From NCBI RefSeq assembly GCF_000426825.1, contig NZ_AUGC01000006.1, positions 1-64,000 on the forward strand: 64,000 nt of DNA. The letters run 5' to 3'. The notes under the pieces are model-generated. The model did not search any database, was not told the DNA's origin, and worked only from the letters and a program-made list of their open reading frames with translations. Source of the DNA: Thermonema rossianum DSM 10300. GTDB taxonomy: Bacteria > Bacteroidota > Bacteroidia > Cytophagales > Thermonemataceae. Below, one piece after another: positions 7,787 through 15,706 of this stretch. The position numbers and the translations under genes were made by a program. The stretch's first letter is position 1. Each line of letters opens with the position of its first letter.

Positions 7787-10021
7787 ATGGTTGAGGAAGT
7801 GATACGTTTATCAGAGAAGCTGGGGCTTCGGGTCAAGCAAATCGAAGCTACCGTTCAATTGCTGGATGAGGGAGCCACCATTCCCTTTATTGCACGTTAC
7901 CGCAAAGAAGCCACCGGCGGCTTGGATGAAGTGCAAATCGCCCAAATACGGGACGAGGTAGAACGCCTGCGTGAGCTGGAAAAGCGCAGAGAAACGATTC
8001 TCAAAAGCATAGAAGAGCAAGGCAAACTCACCGACGAGCTAAAAGCAGCCATTTTAGCTGCCGACACCATGAGCGTGCTGGAGGACCTGTATCTGCCCTA
8101 TCGTCCCAAAAGACGCACCAAAGCGACCATGGCAAAGGAGAAAGGGCTGGAACCACTGGCCCGGCAGCTGTTTGAACAAGCCGAAAACCTGATTCCGGAA
8201 ACAGCCGCACAAGCCTTTATAGATGCCGAAAAAGGCGTAAATACCACAGAAGAAGCGCTCGAAGGCGCACGCCATATCATTGCCGAATGGATCAACGAAA
8301 CGCAGGAAGTGCGTGCAAGATTACGCGACTTATTCGAAGAAACCGCCCTCATCAAAAGTAAAGTCATCAAAGGCAAAGAGGAAGAAGGGCAAAAATTCCG
8401 CGATTACTTTGAATGGGAAGAGCCGCTTAAGAGCATTCCCTCGCACCGGCTGCTGGCCATCCGGCGCGGTGAAAGTGAAATGGTGCTTTCGGTCAGTATA
8501 GAACCGGACGAAGAAACAGCCATTGCACAAATAGAGCGGCTGGTATTGCAAAACCAAAGCCCCGCCGCCGAGCAGGTACGTTTGGCCATTGCCGATGCTT
8601 ATAAACGCCTGCTGCGCCCCTCGCTTGAAACCGAAATGCGTTTGGCATCGAAACAGCGAGCCGACGAAGAAGCCATCAAAGTGTTTGCCGACAACCTGCG
8701 CGAATTGCTTTTGGCTTCTCCCTTTGGCGAAAAGCGCGTATTGGCTATAGACCCGGGCTTTCGCACCGGCTGCAAAGTGGTTGTTCTTGACGAACACGGG
8801 CAGCTTCTTCATGATGATGTCATTTACCCTAACGAGCCTCAGAACCAAAAAGAGGCAGCCGGGCAACTGCTTCGCCGGCTTTGCGAACAATATAAAGTAG
8901 AAGCCATTGCCATAGGCAATGGCACGGCCAGCCGTGAAACCGAGCAGTTTGTGCGCCAGCTGCAAATTCCGGGCGTGTTGGTAGTGATGGTCAACGAAAG
9001 TGGCGCTTCGGTTTACTCTGCCTCGAAGGTAGCCCGCGAGGAGTTCCCCGACAAAGACGTCACCGTCCGGGGAGCCGTATCGATTGGGCGCCGCTTGCAA
9101 GACCCCCTGGCCGAGCTGGTCAAAATAGACCCCAAGTCTATAGGCGTGGGGCAATATCAGCACGACGTGGACCAAAAAGCACTCAAAAAGAGTCTCGATG
9201 ACGTGGTCATCAGCTGTGTGAATGCGGTGGGGGTAGAGCTAAATACTGCCAGCAAGCAATTGCTTTCTTATGTATCGGGGCTGAGCGAGCGCCTGGCAGA
9301 CAACATTATTGCCTACCGCACAGCAAACGGCGGCTTTCGTAACCGGGAAGAGCTCAAGCGGGTTCCCGGTATTGGTCCCAAAACCTTTGAACTGGCAGCT
9401 GGCTTCTTGCGCATACGCAATGGGGAGCACCCATTGGATGCCAGTGCCGTTCACCCTGAATCATACCACATTGTAGAGCAAATGGCAAAAGACTTGGGGT
9501 GCAGCATAGAAGACCTGCTGCGTGATGCCAAACTGCGCGCGCAAATTCAAATCGAGCGGTATGTAAGCGATAAAATCGGCTTACCCACCCTGCAGGACAT
9601 CATGAATGAGCTGGCCAAGCCGGGGCGCGATCCACGCCAGGAATTTGAGGTGTTTCAGTTCGACGAGCGCGTGCACAGCATAGAAGACCTGCGGCCGGGC
9701 ATGCGCCTGCCGGGTATTGTCACCAATGTCACCAAGTTTGGTGCTTTTGTGGATATAGGGGTTCACCAAGACGGGCTGGTGCATATAAGCGAGCTGTCGC
9801 ATGAATATGTAAGCGACCCTGCGCAGGTGGTAAAAGTACATCAAAAAGTGATGGTCACGGTTTTAGAAGTGGACATTCAGCGCCGGCGCATTGCCTTGTC
9901 TATGAAGGGCGATGCCCCTGCCTCAAAGAAAAAAGCCAAGAGCAAAACCAAGGCACACGCCAAGCAAGAAGAAGACATGGCAGCCAAGCTGGCTGCCCTG
10001 CGGGCTAAGTTTGGACAATGA
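7787..10021 (+). CDS. tex: Tex-family RNA-binding transcription accessory protein
   Basis: 744 residues, the usual length for Tex. The N-terminal helical region (EKLGLRVKQIEATVQLLDEG, IPFIARYRKEATGGLDEVQI) is the Tex N domain. A YqgF/RuvC-like nuclease fold follows near residue 317 (VLAIDPGFRTGCKVVVLDEH), then helix-hairpin-helix motifs near 495-540 (RVPGIGPKTFELAAGFLRI), and an S1 RNA-binding domain near 634-705 (GIVTNVTKFGAFVDIGVHQD). The last 35 residues are lysine-rich. Tex proteins bind nucleic acid in the cytoplasm and influence transcription; the exact role in Bacteroidota is not settled. It is preceded by a promoter-like element and followed after 54 bases by pdhA, which may be co-transcribed. 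Start chosen at the only suitable ATG. Confidence 0.95.
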   Translation: MVEEVIRLSEKLGLRVKQIEATVQLLDEGATIPFIARYRKEATGGLDEVQIAQIRDEVERLRELEKRRETILKSIEEQGKLTDELKAAILAADTMSVLEDLYLPYRPKRRTKATMAKEKGLEPLARQLFEQAENLIPETAAQAFIDAEKGVNTTEEALEGARHIIAEWINETQEVRARLRDLFEETALIKSKVIKGKEEEGQKFRDYFEWEEPLKSIPSHRLLAIRRGESEMVLSVSIEPDEETAIAQIERLVLQNQSPAAEQVRLAIADAYKRLLRPSLETEMRLASKQRADEEAIKVFADNLRELLLASPFGEKRVLAIDPGFRTGCKVVVLDEHGQLLHDDVIYPNEPQNQKEAAGQLLRRLCEQYKVEAIAIGNGTASRETEQFVRQLQIPGVLVVMVNESGASVYSASKVAREEFPDKDVTVRGAVSIGRRLQDPLAELVKIDPKSIGVGQYQHDVDQKALKKSLDDVVISCVNAVGVELNTASKQLLSYVSGLSERLADNIIAYRTANGGFRNREELKRVPGIGPKTFELAAGFLRIRNGEHPLDASAVHPESYHIVEQMAKDLGCSIEDLLRDAKLRAQIQIERYVSDKIGLPTLQDIMNELAKPGRDPRQEFEVFQFDERVHSIEDLRPGMRLPGIVTNVTKFGAFVDIGVHQDGLVHISELSHEYVSDPAQVVKVHQKVMVTVLEVDIQRRRIALSMKGDAPASKKKAKSKTKAHAKQEEDMAAKLAALRAKFGQ

Positions 10022-10075
10022 GCAGTTGCATCTGAAACAGATATTTTGGTATTTTAGCGGCAAACCTATCTCAAC

Positions 10076-11146
10076 ATGGCACAAAAGAAGAAATCAGAAG
10101 TAACCAAGCAGGGCGAACAAAACAAACACTCCCTTACGCCCGATAAAAAAGCGGAAGTTTATGACTTTCCGCAAGAGACCTACCGTTTCTGGTATGAGAA
10201 GATGTTATTGGCCCGGCGTTTCGAAGAGAAAGCAGGGCAATTGTATGGACGCCAAAAAATACGTGGCTTCTGCCACTTATACATAGGACAAGAAGCCTGC
10301 GTGGCAGGTGCCGCCACAGCCCTCACAAAAGACGACAAGTGGATTACCGCCTACCGCGACCATGCCCATCCTTTGATATTGGGCACCCCGGCGCGGGCTG
10401 TCATGGCAGAACTCTTTGGTAAAGTCACCGGATGCTCGAAAGGCAAAGGCGGCTCCATGCATATGTTCGATAAAAACGTTAACTTCTTCGGCGGGCACGG
10501 CATCGTGGGCGGGCAAATTCCTCTGGGGGCAGGCATAGCCTTTGCCGAGCAATATATGGGCACACAAAACGTATGTATTTGCTATATGGGCGACGGTGCC
10601 GTGCGTCAGGGGGCTTTCCATGAGACTCTGAACATGGCCATGACCTGGAAGCTGCCCGTCATCTTTGTTATTGAAAACAACGGCTATGCCATGGGCACTT
10701 CGGTGAAGCGCACATCCAATGTCACCGACCTTTATACCTTAGGTGAAGCCTACGACATGCCCTCCGAACCGGTTGACGGCATGGTGGTTGAGGAAGTGCA
10801 TTTGGCCGTGGCACGCGCTGCCGAACGTGCCCGCAAAGGCGAAGGGCCTACCCTGCTGGAGTTCCGCACCTACCGGTACAAAGGTCATTCTATGTCTGAC
10901 CCTGCGAAGTATCGCACCAAAGAAGAAGTAGAAGCATATAAGCAACAAGACCCCATTGAGCAGGTCAAGCGGCGCATGCTGGAAAAAGGCTTTGGCGACG
11001 AAGCTTACTTCAAGCAAGTAGAAAAAGAAGTGAAGGCGATTGTGGAAGATTCCGTACAATTTGCCGAAGAGTCGCCTTATCCGGATCCTTCCGATATTTT
11101 CAAGGATGTGTATGTGCAGGAAGATTATCCTTTTCTGAAGGAATAG
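10076..11146 (+). CDS. pdhA: Pyruvate dehydrogenase E1 component, alpha subunit
   Basis: 356 residues, typical of E1-alpha. The thiamine diphosphate site is seen near residue 171 (GDGAVRQGAFHETLNMAM, then VIENNGYAMGTSVKR), preceded by GGHGIVGGQIPLGAGIAFAE. The phosphorylation-loop region YRYKGHSMSDPAKYRT is near residue 265. With E1-beta, E2 and E3 it converts pyruvate to acetyl-CoA in the cytoplasm. No pdhB or E2 gene lies next to it; in this genome they must be elsewhere. The N-terminal 20 residues are lysine-rich and not part of the family core. A strong terminator follows. A branched-chain 2-oxoacid E1-alpha is less likely, given the close match to PDH motifs. Confidence 0.93.
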   Translation: MAQKKKSEVTKQGEQNKHSLTPDKKAEVYDFPQETYRFWYEKMLLARRFEEKAGQLYGRQKIRGFCHLYIGQEACVAGAATALTKDDKWITAYRDHAHPLILGTPARAVMAELFGKVTGCSKGKGGSMHMFDKNVNFFGGHGIVGGQIPLGAGIAFAEQYMGTQNVCICYMGDGAVRQGAFHETLNMAMTWKLPVIFVIENNGYAMGTSVKRTSNVTDLYTLGEAYDMPSEPVDGMVVEEVHLAVARAAERARKGEGPTLLEFRTYRYKGHSMSDPAKYRTKEEVEAYKQQDPIEQVKRRMLEKGFGDEAYFKQVEKEVKAIVEDSVQFAEESPYPDPSDIFKDVYVQEDYPFLKE

Positions 11147-11172
11147 CATCCCGCAAAATGATTGAATATTGT

Positions 11173-11218
11173 GCAGAAGCCTGCCCCACCGCCCGGGAAG
11201 CAGGCTTCTGCCTTTTTG
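11173..11218 (+). terminator. Rho-independent terminator of pdhA
   Basis: A perfect 12-base stem (11173-11184 with 11200-11211, GCAGAAGCCTGC) is followed by CTTTTTG. It lies 26 bases after the pdhA stop. Confidence 0.9.
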
Positions 11219-11853
11219 AGTTGAATGCTCGTGAATGACTGTTGTTGTTTTTTGCCAAAAAGAAAAAAAGCAGTGGCAGCTGTCATTTCTCACGGAGCAG
11301 AAGCGAAGTGAAAAGTCGCATCCGCGGCGGGCATGTTGTTTTTGTCATGTCGAACGAAGTGAGACACCTCGCCAAGCCAAACTTCTTTTTGATACAAGAG
11401 ATTTCCCGCTTGCGCTCGAAATGACAAGGAAAAGGACACTCGAAAAAAATAAGAAGACGCAAAAGACAAAGAAAAACCAAAGTGTAACGAAAGTGCTCCA
11501 ACGGTGCAGCGAAGCACGTCATTTCTCACGGAACACAAGCGAAGTGAAAATTCGCATTCCCGGCGGGCATGGGTATTTATCATGTCGAACGAAGTGCAAG
11601 CGAAGCATGTCATTTCTCACCTCACGCAGTGAAGTGAGAAATCTCAATCTTCCCCCCAAGCCACAAAAAGCAAAGAGATTTCCCGCTTGCGCTCGAAAGA
11701 GCAAAAGGACAAAGGTAAGAGTCGAACCAACAAAGAAGGTTGAAAAGAATAAAAAACCCTCTAAAGTCCCCAAACACTTTTTAACCGCAAATAAAAGCAT
11801 GACCGGCAGCACCTGCCCCCGGCACGCATAACCTTCAAGCAAAGCTTAGGTCA
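11219..11853. repeat. Gene-free block of degenerate hairpin repeats
   Basis: No real gene: open frames here are arginine/lysine-rich, overlap on both strands and are unlike any family. A unit starting TCATTTCTCACGGA at about 11282 recurs at about 11520, with the matching stretch GAAGCGAAGTGAAAA and GGCGGGCATG in both. A second word, AGATTTCCCGCTTGCGCTCG, occurs at about 11399 and 11674. The words TGTCGAACGAAGTG, GAAATGACAA and CTCACCTCAC are shared with the block at 45128-45310. Many pieces are partly self-complementary, for example TTTCTCAC with GTGAGAAA around 11612-11645. These are dispersed non-coding repeats. Confidence 0.85.
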
Positions 11854-12375
11854 CTAAAAAAAAGTTTGTGCTTCTTCTTTCACAAAGCGCAAAGCGGGGT
11901 CCACCGGGTCAAAACCGGACTCGTTCAGGTTGTTTAAAATAGCTTTGGCAAGTACCAGTGCTTTGGCGTTTTCATCTACGGTGGCTGCGGTATTGTTGAT
12001 GAGAGTAACCACCCCTTCTTTTGCCTTTTTCACTTCTTCCCAGGCGGCAATGCTCATGTACAGTTGCTGAGACAGATTATGCGAAAACTCTTGTTGTATT
12101 TCATGCAGCAAAACGTGACGCAGCTCACCGGCTGTCAGGTCTTGAAACTGTATGCGCAGCAACAGCTGTGTAGGCGACATACGCTCAAGCAGCAAGCAAA
12201 TGCGCTCATAGGCATGCAGGCGATGCTCAAGAGCAGTTTCACTGTATTTTAAACGCAATTCAGCCAGTTTTTTTTCAAAATCTTTTTGCAAAAAAGCGCG
12301 CACCGTAGCGTAGAGCGCATAACTTACGATGGCTAAGGGAATGCTCACTTTCAGTAGGTCAAGAAGTACTTCCAT
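11854..12375 (-). CDS. Small membrane-anchored protein of unknown function
   Basis: 173 residues. One membrane segment lies near residues 5-28 (LLKVSIPLAIVSYALYATVR), followed by a basic, helical, probably coiled-coil cytoplasmic part (KDFEKKLAELRLKYSETALE). The remainder is mostly alpha-helical with no catalytic motif that I recognise. The layout resembles small uncharacterised single-span proteins common in Bacteroidota (possibly the DUF7935 group), but I cannot confirm that family by eye. It is divergent from the hesB-like gene; a minus-strand TATTTTTG at 12408-12415 may be its -7 element. The stop is close to the repeat block. Confidence 0.7.
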   Translation of the reverse strand: MEVLLDLLKVSIPLAIVSYALYATVRAFLQKDFEKKLAELRLKYSETALEHRLHAYERICLLLERMSPTQLLLRIQFQDLTAGELRHVLLHEIQQEFSHNLSQQLYMSIAAWEEVKKAKEGVVTLINNTAATVDENAKALVLAKAILNNLNESGFDPVDPALRFVKEEAQTFF

Positions 12376-12407
12376 TCGTTCGAATTTATTTTTTTTGTGA
12401 AGCGTTT

Positions 12408-12415
12408 CAAAAATA
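12408..12415 (-). promoter_or_regulatory. Possible -7 element for the leftward 173-residue protein
   Basis: TATTTTTG on the minus strand fits TAnnTTTG and lies about 33 bases upstream of the start at 12375. No TTTG is found at the usual distance, so support is partial. Confidence 0.3.
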
Positions 12416-12438
12416 GGGATTTTTTCAAAGTATCGGCT

Positions 12439-12747
12439 ATGTTCAACGAACTACCTGTAAAAATTACGGCAACGGCTCTGGAAGCCATCAAAGATATAAA
12501 AGCCAACAAAGGCATACCGGCAGACTATGGACTGCGTATTGGCGTAAAGGGCGGAGGCGGCTGTGGCGGTGCCCAATTCCTTTTAGGTTTCGACCATCCC
12601 AAAGAAGATGATGCCATTTATCAATTGGAAGGCATCGATATCTATATTTCCAAAAAACACTTTATCTATCTTTTGGATGTGCAAATAGACTACGAAGAAA
12701 CCGAAGAAGGAGTAGGCTTCACCTTCACCAAGCTGCAAACAAGCTAA
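12439..12747 (+). CDS. HesB/IscA-like iron-sulfur biogenesis family protein
   Basis: 102 residues from the ATG at 12439, chosen because the family begins close to PVKITATALEAIKDI; an ATG at 12397 would add 14 residues without family support. The core GLRIGVKGGGGCGGAQFLLG contains the single conserved cysteine, and IDIYISKKHFIYLLDVQIDY is the second half of the fold. IscA and SufA carry a C-terminal CxC that completes the metal site; it is absent here, and the protein ends in FTFTKLQTS. A similar subgroup without CxC occurs in other Bacteroidota. A direct role in cluster carrying is therefore uncertain. The stop overlaps the stop of the convergent gene. Confidence 0.85.
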   Translation: MFNELPVKITATALEAIKDIKANKGIPADYGLRIGVKGGGGCGGAQFLLGFDHPKEDDAIYQLEGIDIYISKKHFIYLLDVQIDYEETEEGVGFTFTKLQTS

Positions 12748-13343
12748 GAAGCAGAAGGCTGTTTTTTTGCATCTTTCAAGCCGGCATCAGGTTCAAAATA
12801 AGAAAGCGGGGGGTTTTTCACCAAGAGTCCTTTGGTGTAGTGCATCATCTGCAGGGTCAAGCTCACAACATCACGCTTTTGCCCTTCGGGAATAGCTATC
12901 ATCAGCTCATAGGGGCGTTCGGTATCGTCTTCATAGAAAGCGCCGATGCGGCACTTGGCATGGGAGTAACGCATGATGTAATCGAACGGCTTGAAGTGTT
13001 GCAGGCTTACACAGTACAGATAGTCGAAGCGTTCCTGCATGAAAGCTTTGACTTCTTCGGTATGGACGGCCTCGCCTCTTTTCAGATCGTTCTTAGTGAA
13101 AAAATCAAACTTAAAATCATAAGGGTTGGAGTGTTTTTCTTCAAAATAGGCCATTGCCCGCACCTTTTTGCCATCTTGTTTCAGGATTTTCACCCAAAAG
13201 TTAAGCGCCCCGTGGCTGTCTTCGTCGGTACTGTTAAACAAAATACCCACCGTGCGCACTTCTTCATAATTGAGCGCATAACGCTGTACCTGTGGCAAAG
13301 GGGGGCAACGGTGCCTGCCCAATATTTTATCCCAAAAACTCAT
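12744..13343 (-). CDS. DUF6913-like protein of unknown function
   Basis: 199 residues from the ATG at 13343 (MSFWDKILGR), chosen because an earlier ATG at 13394 would run into cinA. No signal peptide or membrane segment. The sequence has an ordered alpha/beta look (VRTVGILFNSTDED, NDLKRGEAVHTEEVKAFMQE, FDYLYCVSLQHFKPFDYIMR, CRIGAFYEDDTERPYELMIA). This matches my memory of the Bacteroidota family DUF6913, which is usually next to other housekeeping genes, but has no known function. It is the last gene of a probable ppx-cinA-DUF6913 operon (31 bases after cinA). Confidence 0.7.
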   Translation of the reverse strand: MSFWDKILGRHRCPPLPQVQRYALNYEEVRTVGILFNSTDEDSHGALNFWVKILKQDGKKVRAMAYFEEKHSNPYDFKFDFFTKNDLKRGEAVHTEEVKAFMQERFDYLYCVSLQHFKPFDYIMRYSHAKCRIGAFYEDDTERPYELMIAIPEGQKRDVVSLTLQMMHYTKGLLVKNPPLSYFEPDAGLKDAKKQPSAS

Positions 13344-13374
13344 AACTGTTCCGCTCAATTGCATTGCTGTTGAA

Positions 13375-14661
13375 TTATACGAAAAAATCTTCAAAGCGGC
13401 TTGCCCTGCCGCCCAGTTTCTTGCGCAGCCAGTCGAGCAGCAAAGCCGTTGTCACCTTGATATTGAAGAGGCGGTCATTGCCCAAGCGATAAAGCGCTGC
13501 CTTGGCACCTTCTGCATCGGCATAAGCCACCCAAATGGTGCCTACGGGCTTGGCAGGTGTGGCGCCCCCCGGTCCGGCAATGCCACTGGTAGCCAGCCCT
13601 ATGTCGGCATGGAAGCGCCGGCGCACGGCATTGGCCATTTGCAGCACGGTGGCTTCGCTCACTGCCCCCTCCGTCTCGAGCGTTTGGGGCGATACACCCA
13701 AAAGCTCTATTTTGGCACGATTGCTATAAGCAACCACTCCGCCCTGAAAATAAGCCGAGCTGCCGGGTATTTTGGTAAAACTATGCGCCAAATAGCCGCC
13801 GGTGCAGCTTTCTGCCACGGCAATGGTTTTGCCACTTTTTCGAAGTAAAGCTGCCACCACTTCTTCAAGTATTTCTTGCTCAAAGCCAAATACGTATTTG
13901 TCAATCAAAGGCAGCAGGCGGGCAAGCTGCTCCTTGATGTCTTGCCGGAGTTGTGAGGGGGCTTTCCCTTTGGCCGTCAGGCGCAACTTCACCTGCCCAA
14001 AAGAAGGCAAGTAAGCCAATTTGATATGTGAGGGCAAAGCCTCCTCCCATGCTGCAATTTGCTCTGCCAGCTGCGACTCACCAATACCCACTGTTTTCAC
14101 ATGAAAATGAAGCAGGGGTTCTATGGAAAAAGTCTGCAACAAGCGGGGCAGCACTTTTTCTCGCATCAAATGCTGCATTTCGTGTGGCACGCCGGGCATT
14201 GCTACTACCACACGTCCGGCCGCATCCTGCATCCAAATGCCGGGTGCAGTGCCTTTTTCATTTTGAAGATAAAGGGCTCCCGCAGGCAAGGCTGCCTGTT
14301 GCCGGTTTAGCTCAGACAGAGAGCGCCCCCGCAGCCTGAACATTTCTTCGAGGTGCGCCAATGCTTCGGGGTGCAGCTGCAGCCCGGTATTGAAATAACT
14401 ACACAGAGCCAGCTTGGTGACGTCGTCTTTGGTGGGTCCCAGGCCCCCGGTCATCAGTACCACTTGTGCACGTTGCAGCGCTTCTTGCAGTGCTTGCACA
14501 ATAGCCGCTTGTTCATCGGCTATGACCGTATGGCGAAGCACCCTGAAGCCGGCTTCGGTCAGGTATTCGCTCATCCATTGAGCGTTTGTGTTGGCTATGT
14601 TGCCATAAAGCAACTCATCGCCTATGTTGATGATTTCAACCGCAACTCTATTCAAGGACAT
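13375..14661 (-). CDS. cinA: CinA-family protein (competence/damage-inducible; NMN deamidase-related)
   Basis: 428 residues, full length. The N-terminal molybdopterin-binding-like domain shows IINIGDELLYGNIANTNAQW near residue 11 and MTGGLGPTKDD at 70-80. The C-terminal CinA domain shows AVAESCTGGYLAHSFTKIPG and TSGIAGPGGATPAKPVGTIW, the pattern of nicotinamide-nucleotide amidohydrolase (PncC). The expected role is recycling of nicotinamide mononucleotide and clean-up of oxidised pyridine nucleotides in the cytoplasm. It starts 9 bases after the ppx stop, so the two are co-transcribed. The ATG at 14661 fits the family start (VAVEIINIGDELL). Confidence 0.93.
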   Translation of the reverse strand: MSLNRVAVEIINIGDELLYGNIANTNAQWMSEYLTEAGFRVLRHTVIADEQAAIVQALQEALQRAQVVLMTGGLGPTKDDVTKLALCSYFNTGLQLHPEALAHLEEMFRLRGRSLSELNRQQAALPAGALYLQNEKGTAPGIWMQDAAGRVVVAMPGVPHEMQHLMREKVLPRLLQTFSIEPLLHFHVKTVGIGESQLAEQIAAWEEALPSHIKLAYLPSFGQVKLRLTAKGKAPSQLRQDIKEQLARLLPLIDKYVFGFEQEILEEVVAALLRKSGKTIAVAESCTGGYLAHSFTKIPGSSAYFQGGVVAYSNRAKIELLGVSPQTLETEGAVSEATVLQMANAVRRRFHADIGLATSGIAGPGGATPAKPVGTIWVAYADAEGAKAALYRLGNDRLFNIKVTTALLLDWLRKKLGGRASRFEDFFV

Positions 14662-14670
14662 AAGATAGTC

Positions 14671-15570
14671 TTAATCGTCAAACAACATTCTGTTTTTGCG
14701 GAAACCGTGTTTTTCGAGCAGCATTTCCAATAAGCCATCCCGCAGCCCCACACCGGGCACCAGTATTTCTTTGATGCCGGCCCAGCGCATCACTGAAAGG
14801 TAAATATGTGCTGCGGGCACAATCACGTCGGCGCGGTCGGGGTTCATTTCCAGCATGGCAATACGTTCTTCGTAGGTATAGCTTTCAATGCTCTCTTTGA
14901 TTTTCGCCAATTCCTTAATAGTAATCGAGCGCCCTTTTTTCTTGGTGTAAGTGGCCAGCTTGTTGATGTTGCCCCCTACCCCTACGGCCGTCAGCTTATC
15001 GACTTTGCTGCAGTGTTTTTCTACCCACTTTTGCATTTCCTTCCATAGTGCGGGGTCGGCAGCGCCTTCCAGCAATCGAATGGAACCAATTTCAAAGGAA
15101 CGGGAAGCCACGGCTTGCCGCTCCATGATGAGCGTCAGCTCGGTGCTTCCGCCCCCCACGTCAATATGCAAATAGGGCTTGTGGTCTAAATGACGCAACA
15201 AAGCCACGTTGACATAATGGTTTTCTTCGTCGCCACTGATAACCCTCAGTTCAATGCCTGTTTCCCGGCGCACCCGCTCCACGATGGCTGCACTGTTGGC
15301 TGCTTCACGCATGGCAGAAGTAGCCACCGCCATGTAGTCGTGCACTTCGTGCAAATCCATTAATAAGCGATAGGCTTGCAACAGCTTCAAGATTTGCTCT
15401 TCCTTGTGGGGCGTGATATGTCCGTGCTTGAATACATCAATGCCTAAGCGCAAAGGGAAACGCACATATTCCACCCTTTTCAAAAAAACTCCATCCAGTT
15501 CATTATTGATAACGCTCGATATTTGCAAGCGGGCGGCATTTGACCCTATATCTATGGCTGCTAATTTCAC
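14671..15570 (-). CDS. ppx: Ppx/GppA family exopolyphosphatase
   Basis: 299 residues from a GTG at 15570 (VKLAAIDIGSNAARLQISSV), the standard family start. A start at 15618 or 15714 would lie across the promoter and the divergent kinase gene. ASKHA-fold motifs: phosphate-1 loop DIGSNAARL at residues 6-14; VATSAMREAANS; phosphate-2 loop HIDVGGGSTELTL near residue 135; C-terminal RADVIVPAAHIYLSVM. The enzyme hydrolyses polyphosphate, or possibly guanosine pentaphosphate; the short single-domain form is the usual one in Bacteroidota. First gene of the leftward ppx-cinA-DUF6913 operon. Confidence 0.88.
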   Translation of the reverse strand: MKLAAIDIGSNAARLQISSVINNELDGVFLKRVEYVRFPLRLGIDVFKHGHITPHKEEQILKLLQAYRLLMDLHEVHDYMAVATSAMREAANSAAIVERVRRETGIELRVISGDEENHYVNVALLRHLDHKPYLHIDVGGGSTELTLIMERQAVASRSFEIGSIRLLEGAADPALWKEMQKWVEKHCSKVDKLTAVGVGGNINKLATYTKKKGRSITIKELAKIKESIESYTYEERIAMLEMNPDRADVIVPAAHIYLSVMRWAGIKEILVPGVGLRDGLLEMLLEKHGFRKNRMLFDD

Positions 15571-15605
15571 AAGGTTCCGTAGTTTTAAAGTCCAATTGCT
15601 TGTTA

Positions 15606-15613
15606 CAAATATA
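15606..15613 (-). promoter_or_regulatory. -7 promoter element of the ppx operon
   Basis: TATATTTG on the minus strand is an exact TAnnTTTG. It lies 36 bases upstream of the GTG chosen for ppx. A TTTG is present at 15625-15628 but only 11 bases away, so the upstream element is uncertain. Its position supports the GTG start. Confidence 0.5.
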
Positions 15614-15706
15614 GTCATTGCCTGCAAACCACACTTTATTTTTCCCCGTATGACTTGAATAGTCAGAAGAAAGTGTGTAAACTTGGAGAGTTTGACCTTT
15701 GCCGTC

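Noticed and set aside
11235-11842. Long open frames of about 107-198 residues on both strands in the repeat block
   Set aside because: They are arginine/lysine- or cysteine-rich translations of repeats, overlap each other on opposite strands and have no family likeness.
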